Below, piece by piece: positions 22,935-32,400 of a stretch of DNA of 64,000 bases; positions within the stretch are counted from its first letter, which is position 1; each line of letters begins with the position of its first letter. Source of the DNA: Pyrinomonadaceae bacterium (GTDB taxonomy: Bacteria; Acidobacteriota; Blastocatellia; Pyrinomonadales; Pyrinomonadaceae); assembly GCA_014380365.1 (NCBI GenBank), contig JACMJZ010000003.1, forward strand, positions 124,001 through 188,000, written 5' to 3'. Below the pieces are notes generated by a model. It was not told the origin of the DNA. It made no database searches and saw only the letters and a list, made by a program, of their open reading frames with translations. The translations under genes and the position numbers were made by a program.

Positions 22935-25190
22935 ATGCGTTCTACCCATCGTTCGGCCGTCGTTACACGACGAGATGTCTCTTCAATCACCTTCCTCTTC
23001 TTGCTGACATGCTTGTTTACATTTTTGGCTACGCCGATGGTCGCGCGCGCCGCCCCGAGTGATACGGCCGGTAACGCGGGCAGGGATGCTCGGGCCCCCG
23101 GGAACTATGGCGATGCGGCTGAGGAGGGCGACGAGTATGACGTTAAGGCACGCGTCGCACGCGTCAGTATGATCTCGGGCGAGGTCAACCTCAAGCGCAG
23201 CGGAAGCGATACTGGTAATAGTGACTGGGAACGGGTGCGGCTCAATTTTCCGTTGGTCGAGGGCGACACAATCTCCACCGCTAACGATTCGCGCGCCGAG
23301 GTTCAAATCGATGCGCGAAACTTCGTCCGGCTCGGCGCCAACTCAATCTTGCGCATCGTTACGCTGCGCGACGAAGGAGTGGCGCTGAGTGTGATAGAGG
23401 GCACGGCCACTGTCAGGCTGGCGAAGTTTGATCGCGATCATGAGTACTTCGAACTTGACGCGCCGAAGACAACCCTGGCCGCCGAGACGAAAGGACTCTA
23501 CCGCATCGACGTTTCCCGCGAAGGCCGTGTGCGTCTAACGGCGCGTGACGGTGGCCGCGCGCGCATCTATTCAGACACATCGGGATTTGTTTTGCGTGAA
23601 GGACGCACGGCCGAGCTGGTTCTGGAAGGCGCAAATGCCGGCGATTGGGAATTCGTCGCCGCGGCTTCTGATTTGTGGGATAGCTGGGTTGACGATCGCG
23701 AGCGCTATCTCGCGGAACGACTGCGCTACGACGTTCAGTACTACGACAAGTACACCTGGGGCGCCGAAGACCTGGACGCTTACGGCAACTGGACCTACGC
23801 CAATGAGTATGGCTGGATCTGGCGACCGCACGCGAGCTCCATCAGCATGTATGACGACTGGGCACCTTATCGTCACGGAGGTTGGGTCTGGGTTGCGCCT
23901 TATGGTTGGACCTGGGTAGGTGATGAGCCGTGGGGTTGGGCGCCTTATCACTACGGCCGCTGGGTTTACTACAACGGCTACTGGGCCTGGTGCCCGCGCA
24001 GCCATTACTACCGGAACCGTGGCTGGTGGCGGCCGGCCCTGGTGGCAATTGTAGTTTCCTACGGCAATAACTATTGCTGGTATCCGCTGCACTACCATCA
24101 ACGCGACCCGCGTTCGCGTCACTACCCGCGTAATAATCCGCGCCACGATCCAAACTCGGATCGCTTGCGTCCGATGCGCGCTGACGACGTCGCCAATCTC
24201 CGGCGAGTGAATCCGGCCCAGCTCCGGGCCGTGACATCGATGACAGCTCGGGACTTCGGTGCTGGGGGCGTCAGAGGGCGATCCGCGGACGCGGCCCTCG
24301 CGCGCCGTGTGGCTAACGCCGATCCGTTGCGCACCGACTTGCCCGCCAGAGCCGCGCGACCGGCTGGTGATCGCGCCAACGGCGGCGACCGCGCCGGCAG
24401 CGTTGCCGCGGCGCGACCGGCCAGAATTGCTCCAGGCGCTGATCTGCAGCGTTCAACCGGCGCTGCCGTAAGAAATCCCGGCGTGGCGCTGGACGACGAA
24501 CTGCGCCGCTCAAGAGTTTTGAACGGACGTGAAGCCCGTCCCAGTCGCCCAGAGTTGCCGGTTCCAACGGGAGGCGTGGGAGCAATTGAGACACGCCCCA
24601 CGGGCGCGGTGGAGCGACCGGCGCGGACGGGCGGAGAAAGCGATCGCCGGGTCGAGCCGACGCGCGTGCCGGTGAGGACTCCGGCGAGTGATGACTCAAC
24701 TCCAGTCGAACGTCCGGCGCGCACTGAGCGAACGGACCGGCCGAGGGAAACTGATCGAACTGATAGTTCAGATCGCCCCGAACGGTCGAATCGCCCGACG
24801 CGCACTGAACCCCGAGAAGCGCCGGGCCGCGTAGAAAGGCGAGACGATCCGCCAGTGCGGTATGAACCACCAAAGCGGGTCGAGCCGCCACAACGGTCCG
24901 AGCCGACGCCCAGGTATGAACCACCAGTGCGTAACGATCCACCGCCCCGGAATGATCCGCCACCGCGGTCCGAGCCGGCGCCCAGGTATGAACCACCGCC
25001 GCGTTACGATCCACCGCCGCGCAACGATCCTCCGCCGCGCAACGATCCGCCACCGCGCAGTGATCCGCCACCGCGTAGTGATCCACCACCGCGTAGTGAT
25101 CCACCACCGCGTAGTGATCCACCACCGCAGCGTTCTGAGCCAGCGAGGCCAGACAGTGATCGGCCCTCCCGTAAGGGCGATCCGCGTTAA
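22935..25190 (+). CDS. FecR-domain/DUF6600 secreted protein with a proline-rich repeat tail
   Basis: This 751-aa exported protein has, in order: a long signal or anchor segment (about residues 18-38), a FecR-like beta domain (about 75-225: RVSMISGEVNLKR, VEGDTISTANDSRAEVQ, NSILRIVTL, VIEGTATVRL), and a Trp/Tyr-rich DUF6600 region (about 235-385) with repeats of the type YGWIWRPH, GWVWVAPYGWTWVGDEPWGW and YGRWVYYNGYWAWCPR. An Arg/Pro/Asp-rich disordered tail (about 400-751) ends in repeats of DPPPRS and DPPPRN. It lacks a sigma-factor partner, so a FecR signalling role is unlikely; a cell-surface role is more plausible. The initiating ATG is preceded by AAGGAGCG. Confidence 0.87.
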   Translation: MRSTHRSAVVTRRDVSSITFLFLLTCLFTFLATPMVARAAPSDTAGNAGRDARAPGNYGDAAEEGDEYDVKARVARVSMISGEVNLKRSGSDTGNSDWERVRLNFPLVEGDTISTANDSRAEVQIDARNFVRLGANSILRIVTLRDEGVALSVIEGTATVRLAKFDRDHEYFELDAPKTTLAAETKGLYRIDVSREGRVRLTARDGGRARIYSDTSGFVLREGRTAELVLEGANAGDWEFVAAASDLWDSWVDDRERYLAERLRYDVQYYDKYTWGAEDLDAYGNWTYANEYGWIWRPHASSISMYDDWAPYRHGGWVWVAPYGWTWVGDEPWGWAPYHYGRWVYYNGYWAWCPRSHYYRNRGWWRPALVAIVVSYGNNYCWYPLHYHQRDPRSRHYPRNNPRHDPNSDRLRPMRADDVANLRRVNPAQLRAVTSMTARDFGAGGVRGRSADAALARRVANADPLRTDLPARAARPAGDRANGGDRAGSVAAARPARIAPGADLQRSTGAAVRNPGVALDDELRRSRVLNGREARPSRPELPVPTGGVGAIETRPTGAVERPARTGGESDRRVEPTRVPVRTPASDDSTPVERPARTERTDRPRETDRTDSSDRPERSNRPTRTEPREAPGRVERRDDPPVRYEPPKRVEPPQRSEPTPRYEPPVRNDPPPRNDPPPRSEPAPRYEPPPRYDPPPRNDPPPRNDPPPRSDPPPRSDPPPRSDPPPRSDPPPQRSEPARPDSDRPSRKGDPR
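24940..25131 (+). repeat. 15-18-bp tandem repeats encoding the DPPPR(S/N) tail
   Basis: Successive units of the type GATCCGCCACCGCGTAGT encode DPPPRS or DPPPRN. At 25068-25121 three units are nearly identical, which suggests recent slippage expansion. All units keep the frame of the FecR/DUF6600 gene. Confidence 0.85.
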
Positions 25191-25205
25191 ACGCATTTTC
25201 ACCGT

Positions 25206-25235
25206 GGGGCGGTGAACGGTGATCCTCACCGCCCC
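25206..25235. terminator. perfect 10-bp hairpin between two secreted-protein genes
   Basis: GGGGCGGTGA (25206-25215) and TCACCGCCCC (25226-25235) form a perfect stem with a 10-nt loop, 16 nt after the upstream stop. There is no clear T tract, so it may attenuate or stabilise mRNA rather than fully terminate. Confidence 0.6.
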
Positions 25236-25262
25236 GGAGTTTCAAGTTTGAAGGAGATGATG

Positions 25263-25781
25263 ATGAAAATTCCCAGACCAGTAACCTTGCCAGTAACTGC
25301 GCTTGGTTTGCTACTCGTGATTCTTGGCGCGTCGCAGGCACAGGAACGCGTTCGTGCGGTCAATCCGTCAGCCTCTAACCAGACGCTCGTCAGGCAGGTT
25401 ACCGACCCTACTTACATTCCGGGCGGCTCAAAAGTCTTCGTGGCGGACATCAACGGGCTGCCTGGTTTTGAGAATAACCTTGTGGCCGCGTTTCAAAAGA
25501 AGCGGGTGAACTTGTTCGTGGTAGCTGATCGATCACAGGCCGACTTTGAAATCACTGGATTCGCGGAGTCACAGAAAGCCGGCTGGGCCAAGATCATTTT
25601 CGGCACTGGTCTGCCTGAGTCAGAAGCAAGTATGCAGATGGTGAACCTGCGAACCGGAGTCGTCGCTTATGCAGTGGCTTCTTACAAAGTGGATTCACTA
25701 AACGGAAACAAGAGCACGGCCGAACACATGGCCAAGAACGTTCGTCAGAAGATGGAGCGGGATGAGAAGCGGATAAAGTAA
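25263..25781 (+). CDS. secreted hypothetical protein
   Basis: This 172-aa protein is not a family I can name. Of three adjacent ATGs I choose 25263, which lies 6 nt after AAGGAG. A signal peptide follows (TLPVTALGLLLVILGASQAQ). The mature part shows VFVADINGLPGFENNLVAAF, KRVNLFVVADRSQADFEITG and VVAYAVASYKVDS, an alternating pattern like proteins that read a name-value pair or bind in the periplasm (for example the DUF799 or LPP20-like surface families). It lies between the FecR-like gene and the DUF4214 gene on the same strand. Confidence 0.75.
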   Translation: MKIPRPVTLPVTALGLLLVILGASQAQERVRAVNPSASNQTLVRQVTDPTYIPGGSKVFVADINGLPGFENNLVAAFQKKRVNLFVVADRSQADFEITGFAESQKAGWAKIIFGTGLPESEASMQMVNLRTGVVAYAVASYKVDSLNGNKSTAEHMAKNVRQKMERDEKRIK

Positions 25782-25792
25782 GAGGGGTTTTC

Positions 25793-27961
25793 ATGGAAGT
25801 CGCAAGATTAATTTTCACACGGTTCTTACTCTTGGCCTGGCTCGCTGGGTGCGGGCTTCTCTTCGTTTCGACAGTTACGGCCCAAACAATCACTTCCGAT
25901 CTAAAACCAGATGTTCGACGGGCGCTCTCGAGCCGGCAAGGGTCGACAGGTGATCGCCGTGGTAAAGGGCGGGCGAACGCTTATGTGTCCTCCGGCGCAG
26001 AACGTTCAAACGCCCTCCGTTATTCCTCAGGCACCCGCACCACAGCGTCGTCTTTGGTGTTAGTGCCCCGTCCGGTTAGTCGTTTTCAAAACTCAGCCGT
26101 ACCAAATGCGCCGGAAACAACTCCAATTCTTCCCGGCACACCCTTGTTCCAGGTTCTGCACACATCGCAGATAAGTTTGACTTCGTCAGCGGGAACAAAC
26201 GAACAGTTTGTCGATCGTACCCGTGATCTGGTGGCCGACGAAAGGACCACGTTTGACTCAACCGGCGGCTCTTTTGATATTGCGGTCGGGCGATCCGGCG
26301 CCAGATATGAAGTCTTCTCGGCGACTCTTAATAATCAGGCGGTTGGTGTAGTCGTGGTCGCATTCGACACTAACGGCGACTACCAGATCGACAGCTCAAG
26401 CACTTTCAACCTGCGGACCGATTTCAGTCTGCGTTCGGCCGCCGCGGTTGTGACCGGCACTTCGAAAGCGGGCCGCGAGTTTGTGATCGTATCTTCCAGC
26501 GGTTATTACAACTCGTCGAATCCCAACGATCCAAACAACGAACCCTCGCCCGGCATCGTTTTATTAGTCAGAGATAACGCCGGCGGTTTTGACCCGGCAC
26601 TCTCGCGCGAGCTGGTCACAGTCGGCGACAACCGGCTCTACAACGCCAACGCCCTCGCGTTGCTGCCAAACAACGATTTGCTGGTCGCGGATTTCAATTC
26701 CAACGAGCTGCGGATCATTCGCGACACAAACGCGGACGGCGTGCCTGACACGCTCTCCATGACGCCTTACTACATCTACCAGTTTGCCAATGACGAGCCA
26801 TTGGATATTGCTGTCAATGCGCGCGGCGTCGTGTTCTCGCATTCCGCCGGTAATGACACCGTCATGCTGGCGCTCTACGACGACAACTCGGATGGTCGCG
26901 CGGATCGCGACGAAGTTTGCGTCGAGGGTCTCTCCATCGATGACAACCTCTTCCTGCATGGACTGACGGTAGATAGCGGCGGCAACGTTTACGTTATCGA
27001 AGACGCCTCGGGTCTTGATGATGGTTCCGGCGGCAACGGCGGCACCCCGCGCGTTGATGCTTTCCCGGACAAGAGACTGGACGGCTTTCTGGACGATGGG
27101 TCGATCTTCACCCGCGCGGACGATGCGAATACCCAGGGACTAACTGGCCTGGGCTTCGGTGCGTTGACTTCGAATCCAATCGATGACGCTCAATTTTTCG
27201 TGCGCCAGCACTATCTCGACTTCCTCAACCGCGAGCCTGACTCGAGCGGACTCGGCTTCTGGACCAACCAGATAACCTCTTGTGGCACCAATCCAACGTG
27301 CATTGAGACTAAACGAGTCAACGTCTCAGCCGCTTTTTTCCTCTCCATCGAGTTTCAGGAGACTGGATATCTTGTTTACCGAATTTATAAGTCAGCCTAC
27401 GGAAACCTGAGCGGCGCTCCGGTTCCCGTCAGGTTCAATGAGTTCCTACCTGACACGCTGCAGATCGGACAGGGCGTTGTGGTTGGGGTGGGCAATTGGC
27501 AAACTCAACTGGAAAACAACAAGCAAGCCTTCGCCGCGGCCTTCGTGGCGCGGACGCGATTCACCACGGCGTTTCCCACGTCCATGACTCCGACGCAGTT
27601 TGTCAACGCGCTTTACGCGAACGCCGGCGTCACCCCATCGGCAGCCGAGCGCAATTCGGTCATCGCTGAATTCGGTTCGGCGACCACGACGACTGACACT
27701 GCAGCGCGCGCGCGCGCCTTGCGCCGCGTAGCCGAGAATGCAGCGCTGGCACAGCAGGAGCTGAACCGGGCTTTTGTGCTGATGCAGTACTTTGGTTACT
27801 TAAGAAGGAACCCAAACGACGCGCCGGAGCCGGGACTCAACTTCGACGGCTACAATTTCTGGCTGAACAAGTTGAATCAGTTCAACGGTAACTACGTCGC
27901 CGCGGAGATGGTCAAGGCGTTCCTCACGGCAGGCGAGTACCGGCAACGGTTTGGACTGTAG
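25793..27961 (+). CDS. secreted beta-propeller-like protein with C-terminal DUF4214 domains
   Basis: This 722-aa protein has a signal peptide (about residues 1-31, ending TVTAQ). A long middle region (about 140-460) is rich in D-N-x-D-G-type turns, such as DTNGDYQID, DTNADGVPDTL and DDNSDGRADRDE, and in VxxNARGVVFSH strands, consistent with a calcium-binding beta-propeller. Two DUF4214 modules follow: FVRQHYLDFLNREPDSSG (about 469-486) and FVNALYANAGVTPSAAERN (about 603-621). DUF4214 modules occur in secreted or surface-layer proteins. It starts 12 nt after the upstream gene, preceded by GAGGGG. The product is extracellular with no enzymatic motif visible. Confidence 0.87.
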   Translation: MEVARLIFTRFLLLAWLAGCGLLFVSTVTAQTITSDLKPDVRRALSSRQGSTGDRRGKGRANAYVSSGAERSNALRYSSGTRTTASSLVLVPRPVSRFQNSAVPNAPETTPILPGTPLFQVLHTSQISLTSSAGTNEQFVDRTRDLVADERTTFDSTGGSFDIAVGRSGARYEVFSATLNNQAVGVVVVAFDTNGDYQIDSSSTFNLRTDFSLRSAAAVVTGTSKAGREFVIVSSSGYYNSSNPNDPNNEPSPGIVLLVRDNAGGFDPALSRELVTVGDNRLYNANALALLPNNDLLVADFNSNELRIIRDTNADGVPDTLSMTPYYIYQFANDEPLDIAVNARGVVFSHSAGNDTVMLALYDDNSDGRADRDEVCVEGLSIDDNLFLHGLTVDSGGNVYVIEDASGLDDGSGGNGGTPRVDAFPDKRLDGFLDDGSIFTRADDANTQGLTGLGFGALTSNPIDDAQFFVRQHYLDFLNREPDSSGLGFWTNQITSCGTNPTCIETKRVNVSAAFFLSIEFQETGYLVYRIYKSAYGNLSGAPVPVRFNEFLPDTLQIGQGVVVGVGNWQTQLENNKQAFAAAFVARTRFTTAFPTSMTPTQFVNALYANAGVTPSAAERNSVIAEFGSATTTTDTAARARALRRVAENAALAQQELNRAFVLMQYFGYLRRNPNDAPEPGLNFDGYNFWLNKLNQFNGNYVAAEMVKAFLTAGEYRQRFGL

Positions 27962-27969
27962 CTCAACCA

Positions 27970-28003
27970 AGCGGGGGCGAGCCCCCTTCCTGACTGCGAG
28001 CTG
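27970..28003. repeat. GC-rich hairpin repeat, family D copy 2
   Basis: Inverted near-copy of 34-66, with core GGGGGCGAGCCCCC followed by TTCCTGACTGCGAGCT. It begins 9 nt after the stop of the DUF4214 gene, so it may serve as its terminator. Confidence 0.75.
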
Positions 28004-28075
28004 GTCAAGTTCAATCTGAGTTCCTTGCTTGAAAGGCATACAAGGTCGAGTTGAAAGGCAATCAGGGAATCTCTA

Positions 28076-28141
28076 AGGTGGGGAAGGCGGGCTTCCACCC
28101 CGCGGGGCTGCCCCGCTGGGGACCCCGGGCTTGCCCCCCGC
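28076..28141. repeat. nested GC-rich palindromes
   Basis: Contains GCGGGGCTGCCCCGC and GGCGGGCTTCCACCCC in tandem, followed by GGGGACCCCGGGCTTGCC. The word GGGGACCCC-GGG recurs in the repeat inside glpD. It separates the convergent DUF4214 and GNAT genes. Confidence 0.65.
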
Positions 28142-28161
28142 AGATTAGGGTCGAATGATCA

Positions 28162-28620
28162 TTAGAGTTTGGGATCGATGGTGAGGCGAGGTAGCACGCG
28201 CGGCTGGCCGTCGATCTCGGAAACCGTTTCGCCACTCCGATGCGCACCCATCTTTTGGTAAAACCCTTCCGCGTTTGGGTCAGACGAAATTTCCACTTCT
28301 GAGATGTTCTGTCCGGCTGCGTTTTGCATGGCGTGAAGGAACAGTTCCTTTCCCACTCCAGATCCGATGTGCTCAGGCGCAACCCACATGTGGTCCAGCT
28401 CGGCTCTGTCCCGCCGAATTATTAAAGCGTAAAAGCCCGCAATTTGACGGTCATCTTCGGCTACGAATACCTGGTTGGCTGCCACAAAATCAGGTGAGAT
28501 GGTGAGATCGTCTTTCCAATGCGTAAGCCAGTGTTCCGGATAGCCCCAGTGACGCTTCGCCTCATGGGCGATTTGAGATAGCCTGCCGGCTTCTTCTTTT
28601 ACTGCTGGTCGTATGATCAA
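28162..28620 (-). CDS. GNAT family N-acetyltransferase
   Basis: This 152-aa protein fits the GNAT fold, which transfers an acetyl group from acetyl-CoA to an amine. Visible elements are IIRPAVKEEAGRLSQIAHEA at the N-terminus, VFVAEDDRQIAGFYALII (about residues 50-67), the acetyl-CoA pyrophosphate loop VAPEHIGSGVGKELFLHAM (about 77-95) and NAEGFYQKMGAHRSGE (about 112-127) with the conserved FY-x-K-x-G. The substrate is unknown. It starts 21 nt after the upstream secreted-protein gene ends, so it may be cotranscribed with it. Confidence 0.92.
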   Translation of the reverse strand: MIIRPAVKEEAGRLSQIAHEAKRHWGYPEHWLTHWKDDLTISPDFVAANQVFVAEDDRQIAGFYALIIRRDRAELDHMWVAPEHIGSGVGKELFLHAMQNAAGQNISEVEISSDPNAEGFYQKMGAHRSGETVSEIDGQPRVLPRLTIDPKL

Positions 28621-28641
28621 ATTCCTGCCTGTTTTAGCTGC

Positions 28642-29256
28642 TCAGGGGCGTCGCCACACTGTACCGTCAGTGTATTCGACACGCACTATTACAACCTGGC
28701 CATCCAGTCCTTGTCGTGCATTCTTGTCGAGTTGATAAATACTGACAGTGGCCGCCGGTGGCCTACGCGACATTGCGCTTATTTCTTTGCTTTTGCCGGG
28801 TCTTATCTTCTCTTCACTGGTAAATTCCAAACGTCCGGTCACAATCTGAGTAGTGCTATCGATAAATACGTAGTCCCAGTCCACTTCCTTGATTGTTTTC
28901 TCTCCAGTATTTCTCAAGGAAACCCTGTAAAGAAACCCATAGCGGGGAGGCGCTGGTGGTCGTGACTTTATGACCTGTTCGGACCGCATTTCGCGCTCAA
29001 CTTTATTTGCCTCACCAACGTTGCCGCTTCCCCTCGCTCTGTCGATACGCCGCTGGTCGGCCATGCGACGGCGAAGGTCGTCGAAAGTCTCTACCGGGCT
29101 GCCGAAAGGGTCGCCCTCCCAGCCGATGCGTTCTTTCGACCAACTCTGTTTCACCACGACCACGTTAGAGCCTTCGGAAATCGAAGACGAGACCGACTGT
29201 GCCTGGGCCACAACCGGCAACCAGATAATCAAACAAAAAAGCGTTAAACCCTTCAA
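28642..29256 (-). CDS. secreted hypothetical protein, paralogue of 3377-4078
   Basis: This 204-aa protein begins at a TTG with AAGGGA 7 nt upstream and has a signal peptide (MKGLTLFCLIIWLPVVAQAQ). A charged, Arg-rich middle (about residues 50-95) precedes a domain with GFLYRVSLRNTGEKT, WDYVFIDSTTQ, KIRPGKSKEISAMSRR and VIVRVEYTDGTVWRR. The last four motifs match the 3377-4078 protein in order and spacing. Function is unknown. The gene lies 201 bp downstream of the TonB receptor gene, beyond a terminator, so it has its own promoter. Confidence 0.8.
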   Translation of the reverse strand: MKGLTLFCLIIWLPVVAQAQSVSSSISEGSNVVVVKQSWSKERIGWEGDPFGSPVETFDDLRRRMADQRRIDRARGSGNVGEANKVEREMRSEQVIKSRPPAPPRYGFLYRVSLRNTGEKTIKEVDWDYVFIDSTTQIVTGRLEFTSEEKIRPGKSKEISAMSRRPPAATVSIYQLDKNARQGLDGQVVIVRVEYTDGTVWRRP

Positions 29257-29352
29257 CCTCTAGTCCCTTTCGCTTAGCTATTACGACCCATTCAAAGGGT
29301 TGCGGTAATACAGGCCCGGCAACTCACAGGGAATTTTACTACTACCAGATTC

Positions 29353-29391
29353 AAAAAAATAAAGGGGCTGAAGATGTGACTCTTCAGCCCC
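29353..29391 (-). terminator. Rho-independent terminator after the TonB receptor gene
   Basis: Read on the minus strand, GGGGCTGAAGA and TCTTCAGCCCC form a perfect 11-bp stem with a 6-nt loop, followed directly by TTTATTTTTTTG. It lies 66 nt after the receptor stop codon and is the clearest intrinsic terminator in the window. Confidence 0.92.
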
Positions 29392-29456
29392 CGCATGGTT
29401 GCCAAGTTTCGTGCGTCGCGCTTCCGGATGGAACGCGCTACGCAGGTAGGGGGCTC

Positions 29457-32400
29457 TTAGAAGACCAGTCGAGCGCCGAGAATGATACGGCGATTGCCAC
29501 CGTTCGTGGTCCACTGGTTCAGGAACGCCCCGGAGTTAACGGCCGCAGTCGGGATGCCGAAGTTGCGCGTGTTCGTGGCGTTGAACATGTCGGCACGCAA
29601 CTGAATCCGCACCCCATTTTCGCCGCCGACGCTCGTGTTCTTGATGATCCCGAAGTCGAGGTTGCCAATGCCGTCGGCGCGCAGGATGTTACGTCCGGCG
29701 TTGCCAAAGCGTTCGCAAGTGGTAGCCGCAGCGGTTAGCGGACCGTTGCATTGCAGAGTGCGGAAAAACTGCTGACCCTGGCCACGAATGAGGTTGAAAA
29801 GCTCCTCGGTATTCGTAGTGGGCAGCGATCCAATGACGTTCGCGCGTATGGCGTTGCCTACGAGGCCGTCGATGCCGTTCAGAGCGCCGGTCGGGTCGGC
29901 ACCATTCAAAGGCGTGAAAGGTGCACCACTCTGGAACGTGACGAACCCGTTTAACTGCCAACCGCCGAGCAAGTGTCCGGCGATGCCCTGCTGTTGTCTG
30001 AACCATGGCAATTCATAGACGAAGTTGCCGGAGATGCGATGCGGTCTATCGTAAGACGAGCGCGCCTTCTCTCCCGCCATGTTGCGAGGATCCTGTGCGG
30101 TAGCCACCTCGCCGCCCGATGGGTTGAAGATCTCCGAGGCAGTGTCAATAAAGGAACTCCAGGTGTAATGCAGGCCGGCGCTGAAGCCCTTCGATAAGCG
30201 CTTATCGAAGCTAACTTGCATCGAGTGGTAGTCAGACTCGGCGGTGTTAGCGCGGAGACGGATGACGCCTAGCGAGCAGTTTGCCGCGCTGACCACTGTT
30301 TCGCGGCAGGGGTTGTTCGCACTGCCTGGGGCAGCACTGGAGATGAAAACATTGTTCGTTGGCAGCCGCGGGTTACCGTCGCGGCTCGCGAAGAGGTCGC
30401 GGCCCCGCGTGCCAACGTAGCCCACGCGAAGGACCAGGTCCCTCGACAGTTCGCGCTGCACTTCAAAACTCAACTGGTCGTAAACCGGCGAGCGGAAGTC
30501 CTCGGAGACGATAGTGCGTGCGAAGTTCGCGGGATTGAGCCCCGCGGGTTGGGCGGTCGGTATGGCCGCGTAGGCCCCAACGGCCGGAAGGTTAATCGCA
30601 GCAATGAATGGGAACGCGCTGGCGATGTTCAAGTTGATATTGATGAAGCTGCTGTCGTGAGTGCGGGCATATCCTCCGCGAAAGACCAGCTTATCGCCTC
30701 CAGTGAGCCAACCGAGTGGGCCGTCAGAGTCAGTGCGGGGGTTCCAGTTGAAACCGATTCGCGGTTGGAAGTTGTTCGTGTCGGCACTGGGAACGGGCGT
30801 GAAGCGGAAGCGCTCATCGTTACCATTCGCAGCGACGATCTTGTCGTTGACAGGGACAAGGTCGTCGAAGTTATTGCCAGGCAGCTCGTAGCGCAGTCCG
30901 AACGTGAAGGTGAAGTTGGGACGGATTCTCCAGGCGTCCTGCGCAAAAAAGTATTGGTCGTACCAGTAGTAATACTGGATCTCCTGACCACCCGGAAGGG
31001 GGCGGTTTACCTGTGATGCCAGATCGGCGTTGTCGTCGATGAACCTCTGCAGCGTGGAGTAGGCAAGCCGCCCGCGTATGGTGGGGACGAAGAAACTCTT
31101 GACCTGCACCCGTCTGATATCAGCGCCAAACTTCATCGCGTGCGAGCCGCGGGTCCAGGAAAGATTGTTCTGAACCTGATAGGTATTGTTGTTACGAAAC
31201 TGCGGCAGGTTCACCGCCAGACCGATGCCGGTGCGATTGTTGGCGGCGTTGAAACCTGACATCCCCAGCTCAGTGATCTCGATGGAAGGGATCAACTCGG
31301 AGGCAGGGTTGTCAGAGGCTGAGACGCTCGCGAAGCGTGACCAGGCGGTGCGCACCTCATTGATCAGATTTGGTGTGATTACGCTGGTCAGAGTGACGTT
31401 CATGGCCTGCGAGCGGGAGACACCTCGCGAAGTATTACCCGGAGGCGTCACCTGTCCGGTGCCGCCCGAATCACCATCGTCATATAGATAGCGCGCGTTC
31501 AGAGTGTTCGCTTGGTTAACTCGGTGGTCAACGCGAAAGGACGACTGATGGTTGTCGAAAAAGGAAGCTGCGGAACCGGTGATGCTGCCCGTAGGCACAC
31601 TAAAGGTCTGGCCACCCAGTGTGAACGTGCGCGTTGGACCGCCTTCCGTTTGCGCTGCGGGTAGGTAGGCAAGCAGTGCCTGAACCTGTGGGCGATTTCC
31701 TGCCGCAGCCTGAAGTACCTGCCGGCCCGCAACCGTCGGTGCGCCGACAAGAGTAAAGCCGGAGCCTAGCTGACGATCGCTCCAGCGCTGATACGAACCA
31801 AAGAAGAAGGTGCGATCGCGTCCGCTATAAATCGAACGACCACCTTCGCCGAAGCGCGGCAGATGAAGCGGACCACCGATTGTAAAGCCGATCTGATTCT
31901 CAATACGGAACGGGGCCTTCCTTTGCGATGGATTAGTGGCGTTTTTGTTGCAGAAGCCGCCGGTCTTATTGAGGTTGTTGCAGGCGTTCAAATTAGCGTT
32001 GTTATGGAACATAAAAAGCGTCCCATGGTAGTCGTTGGTGCCTGTCTTAGTCACAATGTTCAGGACCGAGCCGGCGTTGCGCCCATATTCAGCGAGGAAC
32101 TGGTTCGTGATGAGGCGCACCTCCTGCACGATGTCGGGATTGTTAATGGCCTGCTGGCCGCCCGAGACACTCGGGTCATTGATGTCCTGACCATCAATCA
32201 TAAAGTTGTTTGAGCGGGTACGGCCCCCGTTTGCCGAGAATTGCACCCCTTGGGAAAAGGCTGCCTGGCCCGATCCGAGTTGGCTAACCCCTGGAGCTCC
32301 GAGAGCCACGTTGAAAACATTGCGATTGGGCGCGAGCGGGAGTTCGGACACTCGGCGGCTGTCAAATTGCACGCTGACCTCGGCATTACTCGTATTGAGT

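Noticed and set aside
22935..25190. FecR protein as part of a sigma-FecR iron-signalling pair
   Set aside because: No ECF sigma factor or TonB receptor is adjacent, and the DUF6600 and proline-rich regions point to a surface protein instead.
24313..25341. Long minus-strand open frame opposite the FecR/DUF6600 tail
   Set aside because: The repeats of the sense gene keep antisense frames open; composition is repetitive and there is no start context.
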